The notes beneath the pieces were generated by a model. It did not search any database, had not been told where the DNA came from, and was given only the letters and a program-made list of their open reading frames with translations. This document shows, in pieces, positions 26,020-35,504 of a DNA stretch of 64,000 nucleotides. Numbering within the stretch: the first letter of the stretch is position 1; the number at the start of each line of letters is the position of its first letter. Where the stretch lies: positions 1 through 64,000 of the forward strand of contig CAAFZP010000016.1 in assembly GCA_900767585.1 (NCBI GenBank), in the 5' to 3' direction. The DNA comes from Lachnospiraceae bacterium (GTDB lineage: Bacteria > Bacillota > Clostridia > Lachnospirales > Lachnospiraceae). The position numbers and the translations under genes are program-made.

Positions 26020-28614
26020 ATGATGTCTGATAACAGTAGATCAAAAAAACATATTACGATTGGAATTCTGGCACATGTTGATGCCGGAAAGACAACACTT
26101 TCAGAAGAATTGCTCTTTGAAACGGGTGTAAAAAAACAGGCGGGGCGCGTAGACAATGGGGATACCATGCTAGACCATGATGAGATGGAACGCCAGCGTG
26201 GAATCACGATTTTTTCAAAACAGGCGGAACTATCCACCGAAAAAATTGATATCACATTGCTTGATACACCGGGACATGTGGATTTTACAGCGGAAATGGA
26301 ACGAACACTTCAGGTACTTGACTACGCAATCCTTGTAATAAGCGCATCAGACGGAATACAGGCGCATACAAAAACAGTCTGGCGGTTATTAGAAGCTTAT
26401 CAGATACCTGTTTTTATTTTTGTGAATAAAATGGATCAGCCTGATACAGACCAGTCGGATATTTTATCAAAACTACAGGATTTTTCGGAACAAATCGTTG
26501 CATTTTCATCCTGTCAGGAGAACAACGTCAACCGATGTACTACGCTCTATGAAGATATTGCTATTGCGTCCGGAGATGAAACAGTTTTAAATCAATATAT
26601 GGAATCACAGATGCTGCCAGATGCCTTGATTCAGGAGATGATTCAAAACCGGCAGATATTTCCGTGTTATTTTGGCAGTGCATTGAAAGGATTCGGTGTC
26701 GATGTGTTTTTAGATGGTCTTTCTCTGTATACCAGGGATCTATACAGAGAGAAGGAGAATCAGCCATTCGGTGCCCGCGTCTATAAGATCACAAGAGACG
26801 AAAAAGGAAACCGGCTGGCACATATCAAAGTCATGCAGGGGAAACTTTCTGTACGGGACGCAGTAAACGACGAAAAGATCACACAGATCCGCATATACAA
26901 TGGCGAACATTATCAAAATGTACCAACTGTATATGCCGGCACAATCTGCAGCATATCCGGATTACAAACAATTCAGGCAGGAGCGGGAATCGGCGATTAT
27001 ACCAGCAATCCAATGCGTTGTATCGAACCGGTTATCTCTTATACGATTTCTTTTGACAGCACGGTAAGCACAAGGCAGATGTATAACAACATAAAGGATA
27101 TCGATGAGGAGCTTCCGGAATTGCATATGACATGGAACGAACCGACGGAAACAATCCAGATTCTGCTGATGGGACCCGTACAGATAGAAATACTGACACA
27201 ACTTATCAAAAAACGATGTGGACAGGTTCCTGTTTTTGACAGCGGAACAATCCTGTACAAAGAAACAATTGCAAAGCCTGTGATCGGGGTTGGACATTTC
27301 GAACCATTGCGGCATTATGCAGAAGCGCATATATGGATGGAGCCGGCTGAACGCGGAAGCGGCGTTGATGCAGTACTTGACTGTAGTGAAGATGTTCTTG
27401 CCAAAAACTGGCAGCGACTGATCTATACCCATCTGTTGGAAAAAACACATCGCGGAACAAAAATCGGAGCGCCTTTGACCGATATTCATTTTTCTGTAAT
27501 CAATGGACGTGCGCACAATAAACATACCGAAGGCGGCGATTTCCGCCAGGCTGCATACCGGGCAGTCAGACAGGGATTGATGGAAGCAGGCACAATTATT
27601 CTGGAACCGGAATATGATTTTGTGCTCGAGATTCCTTCTTCGATGATTGGTCATGCGATGACAGATCTGAAAAATATGTATGCGGTGTTGGAAGCACCGG
27701 AACAGACGAATGACCTGGCTATTATCCGCGGGCATGGACCGGTCGCTACGTTGCGGGATTATCAACTCCATGTACGTGCATTTACAAAAGGACAGGGAGA
27801 TTTTCAGGTAAGCTTCCGTGGATATATGCCATGTCACAACGAAGAAGAAGTCATGCAGAAGTTTGCATACGACCCGGAATCAGACCTGAATAACCCTTCG
27901 TCTTCTGTATTCTGTGCACATGGCTCCGGATTTATCGTACCATGGGATCAGGTAAAAGCTTATATGCATGTAAGCGATGACGAGTCGAAAGCGGGTCCGG
28001 ATATCATGCAGGAAGTGCGTAGCAGGGAGACATTTGATTACTCGATCGGGCTTGATGAAATCGATGCCATCTTATCCGGTGTGACAGCAAATCAAAATGC
28101 GAAAAAACAATTATACAAAAAAAGAATGGCAAAACAGGCAGATGTTTACGCAGCAAAACGCACCGATGTCATATCGGTTCCAAAAGAAAAACGTCTGATC
28201 GTGGATGGCTACAATGTCATTTTCGCATGGGAGATGCTTTCTGCACTTGCAAAAACAAATCTCGATGCAGCAAAAGATAAGTTGGTTTCCCTGCTGTCAA
28301 ACTATCAGGGAATCACCGGTATCCAAACACTTCTCGTATTTGATGGTTACAAAGTAAAAGGGAACCATGGAAGCACGTCGATGCAGGAAGATATCGAGAT
28401 TGTCCATACAAAAGAAAATCAGACAGCAGACCAGTTTATTGAAAGCTATACGCATGAAAACGAAAAACGGTACGCCATGACGGTTGTCACTTCGGACGGA
28501 TTGATTCAGACAGTTACCCGCGGCGCCGGCTGCCAGATTCTTTCATCAAGAGAACTATATATGGCGATGGAAAAAACAGCAGATGAATTCCGGGAAACAT
28601 ATCATATTCAATGA
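26020..28614 (+). CDS. TetM/EF-G-like ribosomal GTPase fused to C-terminal Rae1/YacP-like NYN nuclease
   Basis: This is an 864-residue protein made of two parts. Residues 1-~700 follow the TetM/TetO ribosome-protection architecture. The G domain motifs are AHVDAGKTT (G1), RGITIF (G2), DTPGHVDF (G3), NKMD (G4) and SALKG (G5), followed by the EF-G-like domains II-V. Residues ~724-864 are a NYN domain close to Rae1 (YacP): IVDGYNVIFAWEM, LLVFDGYKVKG, HTKENQTADQFIE and VVTSDG carry the acidic residues expected for the metal site. Rae1 cuts mRNA in the ribosomal A site, so a ribosome-rescue or translation-quality role is inferred. Tetracycline resistance is not implied. The start at 26020 (or 26023) is preceded by GGAG. 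Confidence 0.88.
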   Translation: MMSDNSRSKKHITIGILAHVDAGKTTLSEELLFETGVKKQAGRVDNGDTMLDHDEMERQRGITIFSKQAELSTEKIDITLLDTPGHVDFTAEMERTLQVLDYAILVISASDGIQAHTKTVWRLLEAYQIPVFIFVNKMDQPDTDQSDILSKLQDFSEQIVAFSSCQENNVNRCTTLYEDIAIASGDETVLNQYMESQMLPDALIQEMIQNRQIFPCYFGSALKGFGVDVFLDGLSLYTRDLYREKENQPFGARVYKITRDEKGNRLAHIKVMQGKLSVRDAVNDEKITQIRIYNGEHYQNVPTVYAGTICSISGLQTIQAGAGIGDYTSNPMRCIEPVISYTISFDSTVSTRQMYNNIKDIDEELPELHMTWNEPTETIQILLMGPVQIEILTQLIKKRCGQVPVFDSGTILYKETIAKPVIGVGHFEPLRHYAEAHIWMEPAERGSGVDAVLDCSEDVLAKNWQRLIYTHLLEKTHRGTKIGAPLTDIHFSVINGRAHNKHTEGGDFRQAAYRAVRQGLMEAGTIILEPEYDFVLEIPSSMIGHAMTDLKNMYAVLEAPEQTNDLAIIRGHGPVATLRDYQLHVRAFTKGQGDFQVSFRGYMPCHNEEEVMQKFAYDPESDLNNPSSSVFCAHGSGFIVPWDQVKAYMHVSDDESKAGPDIMQEVRSRETFDYSIGLDEIDAILSGVTANQNAKKQLYKKRMAKQADVYAAKRTDVISVPKEKRLIVDGYNVIFAWEMLSALAKTNLDAAKDKLVSLLSNYQGITGIQTLLVFDGYKVKGNHGSTSMQEDIEIVHTKENQTADQFIESYTHENEKRYAMTVVTSDGLIQTVTRGAGCQILSSRELYMAMEKTADEFRETYHIQ

Positions 28615-28619
28615 GTTGT

Positions 28620-28648
28620 TTGTATTTATTTAAAAAATATGTTATACT
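28620..28648 (+). promoter_or_regulatory. Promoter for thiC
   Basis: TTGTAT (28620-28625) and TATACT (28643-28648) have a 17-base spacer, right after the GTPase-NYN stop. The predicted leader to ATG 28696 is only about 40 bases, too short for a TPP riboswitch. Confidence 0.6.
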
Positions 28649-28695
28649 TTTTCTAATTATGACCGTAGAAGATTTTTGACATACAGGAGGTTTCA

Positions 28696-30000
28696 ATGAG
28701 AGATTATACTACACAGATGGATGCAGCAAAAAAAGGAATTATTACACCTGAACTTTCTAAAGTTGCTCAAAAAGAACACATGAGCAAAGAAGAATTACTT
28801 CCGCTTGTTGCTTCCGGAAAGGTTGTTATTCCTGCTAACCGGTTACACACTTGTCTGGATCCGGAAGGGATTGGTTCCATGCTTCAGACAAAAATCAATG
28901 TCAACCTTGGTATTTCCAAAGACTGCAAAGACTACGATGTGGAAATGAAAAAGGTAATGGAAGCAGTAAACCTTGGTGCGCATGCGATTATGGACTTGTC
29001 ATCCCATGGAAATACAGAGCCATTCCGCAAAAAACTGACAACCGAATGTCCTGTCATGGTTGGTACAGTTCCAATTTATGATTCTGTGATTCATTATCAG
29101 AGAGATCTTGCAACACTGACTGCAAAAGACTTTATCGATGTCGTCCGGCTGCATGCAGAAAATGGTGTAGATTTTGTAACATTGCATTGCGGAATCACAA
29201 GAAAAACAATTGATCAAATCAAAAAACATAAGCGGAAGATGAATATTGTATCCCGTGGCGGCTCTCTTGTTTTTGCATGGATGACAATGACAGGAGAAGA
29301 AAATCCATTCTATGAATATTATGATGAAATTCTGGATATCTGCGCCGAATACGACGTGACTGTTTCGTTGGGCGATGCCTGCAGACCCGGATGTCTGGCT
29401 GATGCAACTGATGTATGCCAGATTGAAGAGCTTGTACGTCTCGGCGAGCTGACAAAACGTGCATGGGAAAAAAATGTGCAGGTTATGGTAGAAGGTCCGG
29501 GACATATGCCAATGGACCAGATTGCTGCAAATATGAAAGTACAGCAGACAATCTGCATGGGAGCACCTTTCTATGTACTTGGCCCGCTTGTGACAGATAT
29601 TGCACCGGGATATGATCATATCACAGCCGCAATCGGCGGAGCGATTGCCGCCCAGGCAGGTGCCGCATTTTTATGCTATGTAACTCCGGCCGAACATCTT
29701 GCACTTCCAAATGTTGAAGATGTGAAACAGGGGATTATCGCTTCGAAAATAGCTGCTCATGCAGCAGATATCGCAAAAGGTGTGCGCGGTGCCAGAAACA
29801 TCGACGATAAGATGGCTGATGCGCGACGGGTTTTAGACTGGGACAAACAATGGGAATGTGCCTTGGATCCGGAGACAGCCAAGGCAATCCGTGCAGACAG
29901 AAGTCCGGAACATGAGGATACCTGTTCCATGTGTGGAAAATTCTGTGCAGTGCGAAGCATGAATAAAGCGCTCGCCGGAGAGTATATAGACATTTTATAA
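28696..30000 (+). CDS. thiC: Phosphomethylpyrimidine synthase ThiC
   Basis: ThiC is a radical SAM enzyme that rearranges aminoimidazole ribonucleotide to the pyrimidine of thiamine. At 434 residues it has the short anaerobe form. Diagnostic parts are [30 protein letters not shown], the metal-site regions [10 protein letters not shown] and [11 protein letters not shown], and the C-terminal Fe-S motif CSMCGKFC (CxxCxxxxC). AGGAGG precedes the ATG. No other thiamine gene and no TPP riboswitch lies next to it. The paralogue BzaF, which makes the benzimidazole ligand of B12 from the same substrate, is an alternative that a phylogeny could separate. ThiC is more likely. Confidence 0.92.
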   Translation: MRDYTTQMDAAKKGIITPELSKVAQKEHMSKEELLPLVASGKVVIPANRLHTCLDPEGIGSMLQTKINVNLGISKDCKDYDVEMKKVMEAVNLGAHAIMDLSSHGNTEPFRKKLTTECPVMVGTVPIYDSVIHYQRDLATLTAKDFIDVVRLHAENGVDFVTLHCGITRKTIDQIKKHKRKMNIVSRGGSLVFAWMTMTGEENPFYEYYDEILDICAEYDVTVSLGDACRPGCLADATDVCQIEELVRLGELTKRAWEKNVQVMVEGPGHMPMDQIAANMKVQQTICMGAPFYVLGPLVTDIAPGYDHITAAIGGAIAAQAGAAFLCYVTPAEHLALPNVEDVKQGIIASKIAAHAADIAKGVRGARNIDDKMADARRVLDWDKQWECALDPETAKAIRADRSPEHEDTCSMCGKFCAVRSMNKALAGEYIDIL

Positions 30001-30021
30001 GATTAAATATTGGAGGGAACT

Positions 30022-31140
30022 ATGGATAAAGGTCAGGTTTGGGAAGCAATCAAAAAATACGCAATTATATTTTTTCAAAGTATTGGAATGGTTTTTGCTT
30101 ATATTTTCCATTATATTGGAGTGTTCTGTGTATTTGTATATAAGCATGCAAAAGTGTTGTTCAAAAAACTCTACCGCATTATCCGGAAACATATCCGGAG
30201 AGTGAAAAAGCATGTAAAAGCGGGTGATTACAGTCTGCTTATATATACCGTTGCAGGCTGCATTCTTGTGATTGTTCTGCTCTGTCTGCTGATTCACGGA
30301 ATCTCCGGGAAGAAAAAAGCAAAGAAAACTACGACAACATCAGAGATTACCTCGGAACAGATGACAACCGAACAGACAGACCCGATGGAAGAGCTTCGGA
30401 ATCAGGCATCCATCATCTATCAAAACAACCCGGATTATCTGATGCTTGTAAATGATACCAATCCAATCACAGCCGGTTACACTTTTGAGCAGCATACATT
30501 GAACAGCGGATATATTGTCGATGAACGGATTTTTAACGACTTAAAAGCAATGTTAGAAGCATGCAATGCTGCCGGAAACGAATACACGATCAAGGGCGGC
30601 TATGTGAGTGCAGATACCGAGGGAAGTGGAGAATATGCAACCGGACTTGCTTTTGATGTTACAGCACACGATGTTGCTTCTCTGGAAGCAGCAACTGTAG
30701 CTACACTTCCGACAAACATATGGTTGATGCAGAACTGCTCTACGTTTGGATTTATTGTACGTTATCCGGAAGGAAAAGAAAGCATAACCGGACATGGATA
30801 TGAGCCATGGCATTTCCGTTATGTCGGCAGGGATGCTGCTGTATTTATGACAACAAACAACCTGACTTTGGAGGAATTTTATACACTTTTAAATGGCGGT
30901 TCTGTTGCGACAACACCAACCGATTCCGTGGCTCCGGTCACGGATCCGAACGCCGCATCGACAGAAACACCTGTCGATCCAAATGCCACAACAGCTCCGA
31001 CAGATCCAGGTGCCACAACAGCCGCACCTGCTGATACCAGCGCAGAAGTGACGGAAGCACCTGTTGGCCTCGAAGCAACGACACAGGCGGCATCCGAAGC
31101 CTCCACAGAGAAACCTAACCCACTTGCAAAATTTCAATAA
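30022..31140 (+). CDS. Membrane-anchored VanY/M15-like protein with a replaced zinc ligand
   Basis: This 372-residue protein has hydrophobic or basic segments near residues 10-60, a strong membrane helix (about 72-92) and an extracytoplasmic M15B (VanY D,D-carboxypeptidase-like) domain. Family motifs are recognisable: YATGLAFD in place of HxTGxAxD, FGFIVRYPEGKE, and TGHGYEPWHFRYVG with Glu261 and His264. Asp212 and His264 are kept, but the first zinc His is Tyr205 (codon TAT). The C-terminal ~70 residues are Thr/Ala/Pro/Asp-rich and disordered. ATG 30022 follows GGAGGG. It may be an inactive, peptidoglycan-binding relative rather than a working carboxypeptidase (inference). Confidence 0.82.
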   Translation: MDKGQVWEAIKKYAIIFFQSIGMVFAYIFHYIGVFCVFVYKHAKVLFKKLYRIIRKHIRRVKKHVKAGDYSLLIYTVAGCILVIVLLCLLIHGISGKKKAKKTTTTSEITSEQMTTEQTDPMEELRNQASIIYQNNPDYLMLVNDTNPITAGYTFEQHTLNSGYIVDERIFNDLKAMLEACNAAGNEYTIKGGYVSADTEGSGEYATGLAFDVTAHDVASLEAATVATLPTNIWLMQNCSTFGFIVRYPEGKESITGHGYEPWHFRYVGRDAAVFMTTNNLTLEEFYTLLNGGSVATTPTDSVAPVTDPNAASTETPVDPNATTAPTDPGATTAAPADTSAEVTEAPVGLEATTQAASEASTEKPNPLAKFQ

Positions 31141-31164
31141 TGATTAGAATGGAACGATAATGAT

Positions 31165-32085
31165 ATGAGTAAACCTGATAAACATATGAAAAAAGGGCAA
31201 TACGAACGTGAACTGGCGCGCAGACGTCGTGAACAAAAAAGACGTATGCGAAAAATACAACTTATTGTTTTTGGCATCCTGATCGTAACTTTCATATTTG
31301 TATGCTTTCATATTTTTTCCGGGAAAAAAGGATTACGAAAAGAAGGAGTTTCCCTCTATGAAGCCGCAAATTATGAGCAGGCTTTAGAAAAATTTCAGGA
31401 AGCATACAAAGAAAAACAGTGGTTTTCAGATTCCATTGATGTGGATATTCTGCTTTATGAAGCAGATTGTCTGATGCGCCTGCAAAAATTTACTGATGCA
31501 GAAACCATATATCAGAAGATTCAATCCGATTATAGTTCATCAAAATATGACAAAGAACAGCTTAAATATCTACAGACAATTTCACATGCACTTGGCAATT
31601 TTCATGAAGGTGATTATGTTTCTACCGTTGCTGCATTTACAAAGGCTGTCAGCGACGGTCATAACGATATAAGCATCTATGCTGCTTTGTGTTATGAAAA
31701 CCAGAAAAGCTATGATAAAATGAAAGAATATCTGGATATCTATGCAAACTATCATGGCATCGATGCATTTTTGAATTATAAATATGCATCCTATTTCTAT
31801 AATATCAAAGACTATAATCAGGCACTCACTTATCTTTCACAGGGGATATCTTTGGGTGAAAACGATTATATGCAGGATCTTTTGTATGCACAGATTATGT
31901 GTTATAAAGAATTACAGAATTACACAGAAGCATACAGGCTGGCAGGTGAGTATATAAACAAATATCCAGACGAACAAAAAGGCCAGGATATTTATGCTTA
32001 TCTTGACACAAGAGTCAATATCAACGATACGCCAATCAATGATGTATTTCACTTGAAAACACCGGAAGAAAACACAGGCGAATAA
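31165..32085 (+). CDS. Membrane-anchored TPR protein of unknown function
   Basis: This is a 306-residue protein with a very basic N terminus (ERELARRRREQKRRMRKIQ) followed by one membrane helix (about residues 31-51). The rest is predicted extracytoplasmic and built of TPR-like helices: EGVSLYEAANYEQALEKFQEA, FTDAETIYQKIQ, IKDYNQALTYLSQGISLGEN and ELQNYTEAYRLAGEYINKYPDE. It lies 24 bases after the VanY-like gene and 10 bases before hflX. I do not recognise a specific family. A scaffold for cell-envelope proteins is a guess from context only. Confidence 0.8.
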   Translation: MSKPDKHMKKGQYERELARRRREQKRRMRKIQLIVFGILIVTFIFVCFHIFSGKKGLRKEGVSLYEAANYEQALEKFQEAYKEKQWFSDSIDVDILLYEADCLMRLQKFTDAETIYQKIQSDYSSSKYDKEQLKYLQTISHALGNFHEGDYVSTVAAFTKAVSDGHNDISIYAALCYENQKSYDKMKEYLDIYANYHGIDAFLNYKYASYFYNIKDYNQALTYLSQGISLGENDYMQDLLYAQIMCYKELQNYTEAYRLAGEYINKYPDEQKGQDIYAYLDTRVNINDTPINDVFHLKTPEENTGE

Positions 32086-32095
32086 GAGGGTCACC

Positions 32096-33331
32096 ATGTA
32101 CGAAAATAAAGAAGAAGTCGAAAAAGTAGTTTTATTTGCCATCGATTTAGACAATGGCGAAAATGTACCTGCCAATCTGGATGAGCTGGAAGAACTGACA
32201 GAAACTGCAGGTGCGCTCACAATCGGACGCATGATCCAGAACAAAGATTCCATCGAGAAAGCGACCTACCTTGGAACCGGTAAAGTAGAGGAATTGCGGG
32301 ACATGGTAGAACGTCTCGGTGCGACCGGTGTTATCTGTGATGATGAACTCTCACCGATTCAAATGAAGAATCTGGAGCAGGAATTAGACACAAAGGTCAT
32401 GGACCGGACGATGGTAATCTTGGATATCTTCGCAAAACATGCAACAACACGTGAGGGTAAGCTTCAGGTAGAACTCGCACAGCTCAAATACCGCAGCAAC
32501 CGTCTGATCGGTATGGGACAGGTGATGTCCCGTCTCGGTGGTGGTATCGGTACACGAGGTCCCGGTGAGAAGAAGCTCGAGGTCGACCGGCGTCTGATCC
32601 GTGAACGAATATCTAAGTTGTCTGCAGATTTAAAGGACGATATTGCACACCGCGAGGTTATGCGCAAGCAGCGTCTGAACAGCCATATTCCGATTGTTTC
32701 AATCGTCGGGTATACGAATGCGGGCAAGTCAACATTGCTCAATCATATGACACAGGCTGGTGTCTTGGAGGAAGATAAGCTGTTTGCAACACTTGATCCG
32801 ACCTCACGGAACTACAAACTTCCGAACGGGCAGGAGATCATCCTGACGGATACGGTTGGATTTATCCGCAAGCTGCCACATCATCTGATTGATGCATTCC
32901 GTTCCACACTAGAGGAAGCAAAGTTTGCCGATATTATCCTGCACGTGGTTGATATCTCAAATCCGCAGGCAGATCTCCATATCCTGACAGTCTATGATAC
33001 CCTGCGTGAGTTAGGCGTGAAGGATAAGCCGGTTGTCACATTATTTAACAAGATAGACAAAGTGGACGAACTCCCGGCTGTCAAAGATTTTCAGGCAGAT
33101 CATACGTTATATATCTCTGCCAGGCAGGAGACCGGATTTGAGAAAATCACGGATATTCTTGCAGAAATCATCAACCAGAGCCGCATTTACATCGAACAGA
33201 CGATTCCGTACGCCAAAGCAGGCGTGATCCAGCAGATTCGCAAAGCTGGCAATCTGTTGGAAGAGGAATACCGCGAGGACGGCATCTTCGTCCGTGCGTA
33301 TGTCGATGCAGGCACGAAAGGGCTACTATAA
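32096..33331 (+). CDS. hflX: Ribosome-associated GTPase HflX
   Basis: HflX is a GTPase that binds the 50S subunit and can split stalled or heat-damaged ribosomes. The 411-residue protein has the N-terminal HflX domain (TAGALTIGRMIQ, YLGTGKVEELRDM), the central helical linker (GGGIGTRGPGEKKLEVDRR) and the G domain: GYTNAGKST (G1), DTVGFIRKLPHHLI (G3), FNKIDK (G4). It follows the TPR gene by 10 bases and is followed by the methyltransferase start after one base. Base composition in 32.1-37.7 kb seems a little more GC-rich than the region before it (impression, not computed). Confidence 0.97.
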   Translation: MYENKEEVEKVVLFAIDLDNGENVPANLDELEELTETAGALTIGRMIQNKDSIEKATYLGTGKVEELRDMVERLGATGVICDDELSPIQMKNLEQELDTKVMDRTMVILDIFAKHATTREGKLQVELAQLKYRSNRLIGMGQVMSRLGGGIGTRGPGEKKLEVDRRLIRERISKLSADLKDDIAHREVMRKQRLNSHIPIVSIVGYTNAGKSTLLNHMTQAGVLEEDKLFATLDPTSRNYKLPNGQEIILTDTVGFIRKLPHHLIDAFRSTLEEAKFADIILHVVDISNPQADLHILTVYDTLRELGVKDKPVVTLFNKIDKVDELPAVKDFQADHTLYISARQETGFEKITDILAEIINQSRIYIEQTIPYAKAGVIQQIRKAGNLLEEEYREDGIFVRAYVDAGTKGLL

Positions 33332-33332
33332 C

Positions 33333-34712
33333 ATGCAATTACCGATTACTTTTGAACAGAATATGCGAACGCTTCTTAAGGATGATTATGATTCGTATGC
33401 GGCGTGCCTCGATCAGCCGATGCATCACGGCATCCGCATCAACACAATGAAGATATCTGTGGAAGAGTTCCTGAAGATCAATCCATTTCATCTGCGCCCG
33501 GTTCCATGGTGCGAGAATGGATTTTATTACGATGAAACGTTGGATAAGCCATCCAAGCATCCATATTATTTTGCAGGGCTTTACTATATTCAGGAGCCAT
33601 CTGCCATGACACCGGCACATGTACTGCCTGTGGAAGCAGGCGACCGGGTGCTCGATATCTGTGCAGCACCGGGCGGCAAATCAACCGAGCTTGCGGCGAA
33701 ATTACACGGAACCGGCTTGCTTGTATCGAACGATATCAGCGCTTCGCGCGCGAAGGCATTGCTGAAGAACTTAGAAGTTTTCGGCGCAGAAAATGCGCTG
33801 ATTATCAGCGAAGCACCTTACAAATTAGCCGAACGCTTCCACGAATATTTTGATAAGATCTTAATCGATGCGCCATGCTCCGGAGAGGGCATGTTCCGTA
33901 AATCCGTATCCATGATCACCGCATGGGAGAATAACGGTAATCAGTTGTTTGCCGACCTGCAGCGAAGCATCTTAGATCAGGTTGTCACAATGCTTAAACC
34001 CGGCGGCATGCTGCTTTATTCGACCTGTACATTTGCACCCCTTGAAAATGAGCAGTCTATCGAATATCTGCTTTCGTTGGATGACCGTCTGGAGCTGGTG
34101 GATTTCCACCCGTATGAGGGCTTTGACCACGGACATCCGGAATGGGGCAACACCGGAAATGAAACGCTGAAGCGATGTGCCAGACTCTGGCCACATAAGA
34201 TCGAAGGCGAGGGTCATTTTGTATGTCTTGTCAAGAAGCAGGGGGAGCAGGATAACCGTACCAATTATGGTGATTACCCGGTCAAGCGTGCAAAGCTCCC
34301 GGATTCCGTCACCGAGTTTTTATCGCATACGACGCACGAATTTCACCCGGAACGGTTTGAGATATCGAGTGATAAACTCTATTACATACCGGAAAGCTTC
34401 CCGACAGTCCGCGGACTCCGTATCTTACGGTGCGGTCTGTATGTCGGTGAAATCAAGAAAAACCGCTTCGAACCGAGCCAGTCACTTGCAATGGCGCTTG
34501 CGAAGGAAGAGTTTGATAACTGCCTGGATCTTCCTGCGGATGATGCAAAGGTCATCAAATACTTAAAGGGCGAGACGATTGATTTCGATGATGCATCGGT
34601 CAAAAACGGTTACGTATTAGTGTGTGTGGATGGATATCCACTTGGCTTCGGTAAAGCAAACCAAGGTGTTTTGAAGAATAAGTATTTACCTGGATGGAGG
34701 TTGATGTCATGA
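33333..34712 (+). CDS. RsmF/NOL1-NOP2-Sun family RNA m5C methyltransferase
   Basis: This is an S-adenosylmethionine-dependent RNA cytosine-5 methyltransferase of about 459 residues. The N-terminal RNA-binding part is followed by the Rossmann core: YIQEPSAMTPAHVL, VLDICAAPGGKSTELA (SAM motif I), the first catalytic-cysteine motif DAPCSGEGMFRK and the second YSTCTFAPLENE. The C-terminal region with GYVLVCVDGYPLGFGKANQG resembles the PUA-like tail of RsmF. I chose ATG 33333, one base after the HflX stop; upstream in-frame codons lie inside hflX. It overlaps the SDR gene by ATGA. Whether it acts on 16S rRNA or tRNA is not decided by sequence. Confidence 0.92.
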   Translation: MQLPITFEQNMRTLLKDDYDSYAACLDQPMHHGIRINTMKISVEEFLKINPFHLRPVPWCENGFYYDETLDKPSKHPYYFAGLYYIQEPSAMTPAHVLPVEAGDRVLDICAAPGGKSTELAAKLHGTGLLVSNDISASRAKALLKNLEVFGAENALIISEAPYKLAERFHEYFDKILIDAPCSGEGMFRKSVSMITAWENNGNQLFADLQRSILDQVVTMLKPGGMLLYSTCTFAPLENEQSIEYLLSLDDRLELVDFHPYEGFDHGHPEWGNTGNETLKRCARLWPHKIEGEGHFVCLVKKQGEQDNRTNYGDYPVKRAKLPDSVTEFLSHTTHEFHPERFEISSDKLYYIPESFPTVRGLRILRCGLYVGEIKKNRFEPSQSLAMALAKEEFDNCLDLPADDAKVIKYLKGETIDFDDASVKNGYVLVCVDGYPLGFGKANQGVLKNKYLPGWRLMS

Positions 34713-35464
34713 AGATAGCAGTGATCACAGGCGCATCTTCCGGGTTAGGAAGAGAGTTTGCCAGACAGATCAACCAGCATTTTGTCACACTCGACGAGAT
34801 CTGGCTGCTTGCACGAAGAGAAGAACGGTTGAATGAATTAAAGGAATCCCTGCATGGAGTCCATGTGCGAACAATTCCGGTTGATCTGTGTGACAGGGAT
34901 GCCGTTGGCACTTATGAGGAACTGCTGCAGAAATTTCATCCACAGATCCGTGTACTGATAAATGCTGCCGGATACGGAAAGATGGGCTATGTCGAACAGA
35001 TCTCCGAGGAAGATCTGGCAGGAGAGATCCGGTTAAATTGTGAGGCTCTGACCCGCATGACAAAGATTTCCCTTCCATACATGGCGAAGCGATCAAATAT
35101 CATCAATATCGCAAGCTCCGCTGCATTTATGCCGCAGCCAAACTTCGCAGTCTATGCTGCAAGCAAATCCTATGTGCTTTCATTCTCCAGAGCGTTACAT
35201 CAGGAACTGAAAAAGCAGGGGATTGTTGTAACTGCTGTCTGTCCGGGACCGGTAAACACCGAGTTTTTTGATATCGCAGAAAGCTATACCAAGACCAAAG
35301 GATATAAGGTTATCCTGCGTGCCAATGCAGGCAAAGTCGTTACACTTGCCATAAAAGATGCAACGAAAGGGAAAACCGTATCGACGTATGGGGTTATCAT
35401 GAAGGCATTCCGAGTTGTGACAAAAATTATTCCGCATGGCTTTCTTGTTCCATTCATACACTAA
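34709..35464 (+). CDS. Short-chain dehydrogenase/reductase (SDR)
   Basis: This is a classical SDR oxidoreductase of 251 residues. The cofactor motif is TGASSGLG near the N terminus, NAAGYGKMG is the NNAG-type stability motif, the Ser is in NIASSAAFM, and the catalytic pair is YAASK (YxxxK). The end CPGPVNTEF is also typical. The DltE/YqjQ-like group is closest by eye. ATG 34709 overlaps the previous stop as ATGA, with GGAGG 9 bases upstream. The substrate is unknown. The next gene begins about 40 bases after its stop. Confidence 0.9.
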   Translation: MKIAVITGASSGLGREFARQINQHFVTLDEIWLLARREERLNELKESLHGVHVRTIPVDLCDRDAVGTYEELLQKFHPQIRVLINAAGYGKMGYVEQISEEDLAGEIRLNCEALTRMTKISLPYMAKRSNIINIASSAAFMPQPNFAVYAASKSYVLSFSRALHQELKKQGIVVTAVCPGPVNTEFFDIAESYTKTKGYKVILRANAGKVVTLAIKDATKGKTVSTYGVIMKAFRVVTKIIPHGFLVPFIH

Positions 35465-35504
35465 ACAGCTTGATATATCGAAAATAAAGGACAGACTTAT
35501 TGCA

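Noticed and set aside
26020..28614. Tetracycline resistance gene
   Set aside because: The N-terminal part is TetM-like, but the protein is divergent, chromosomal in context and fused to a NYN nuclease, so resistance cannot be claimed.
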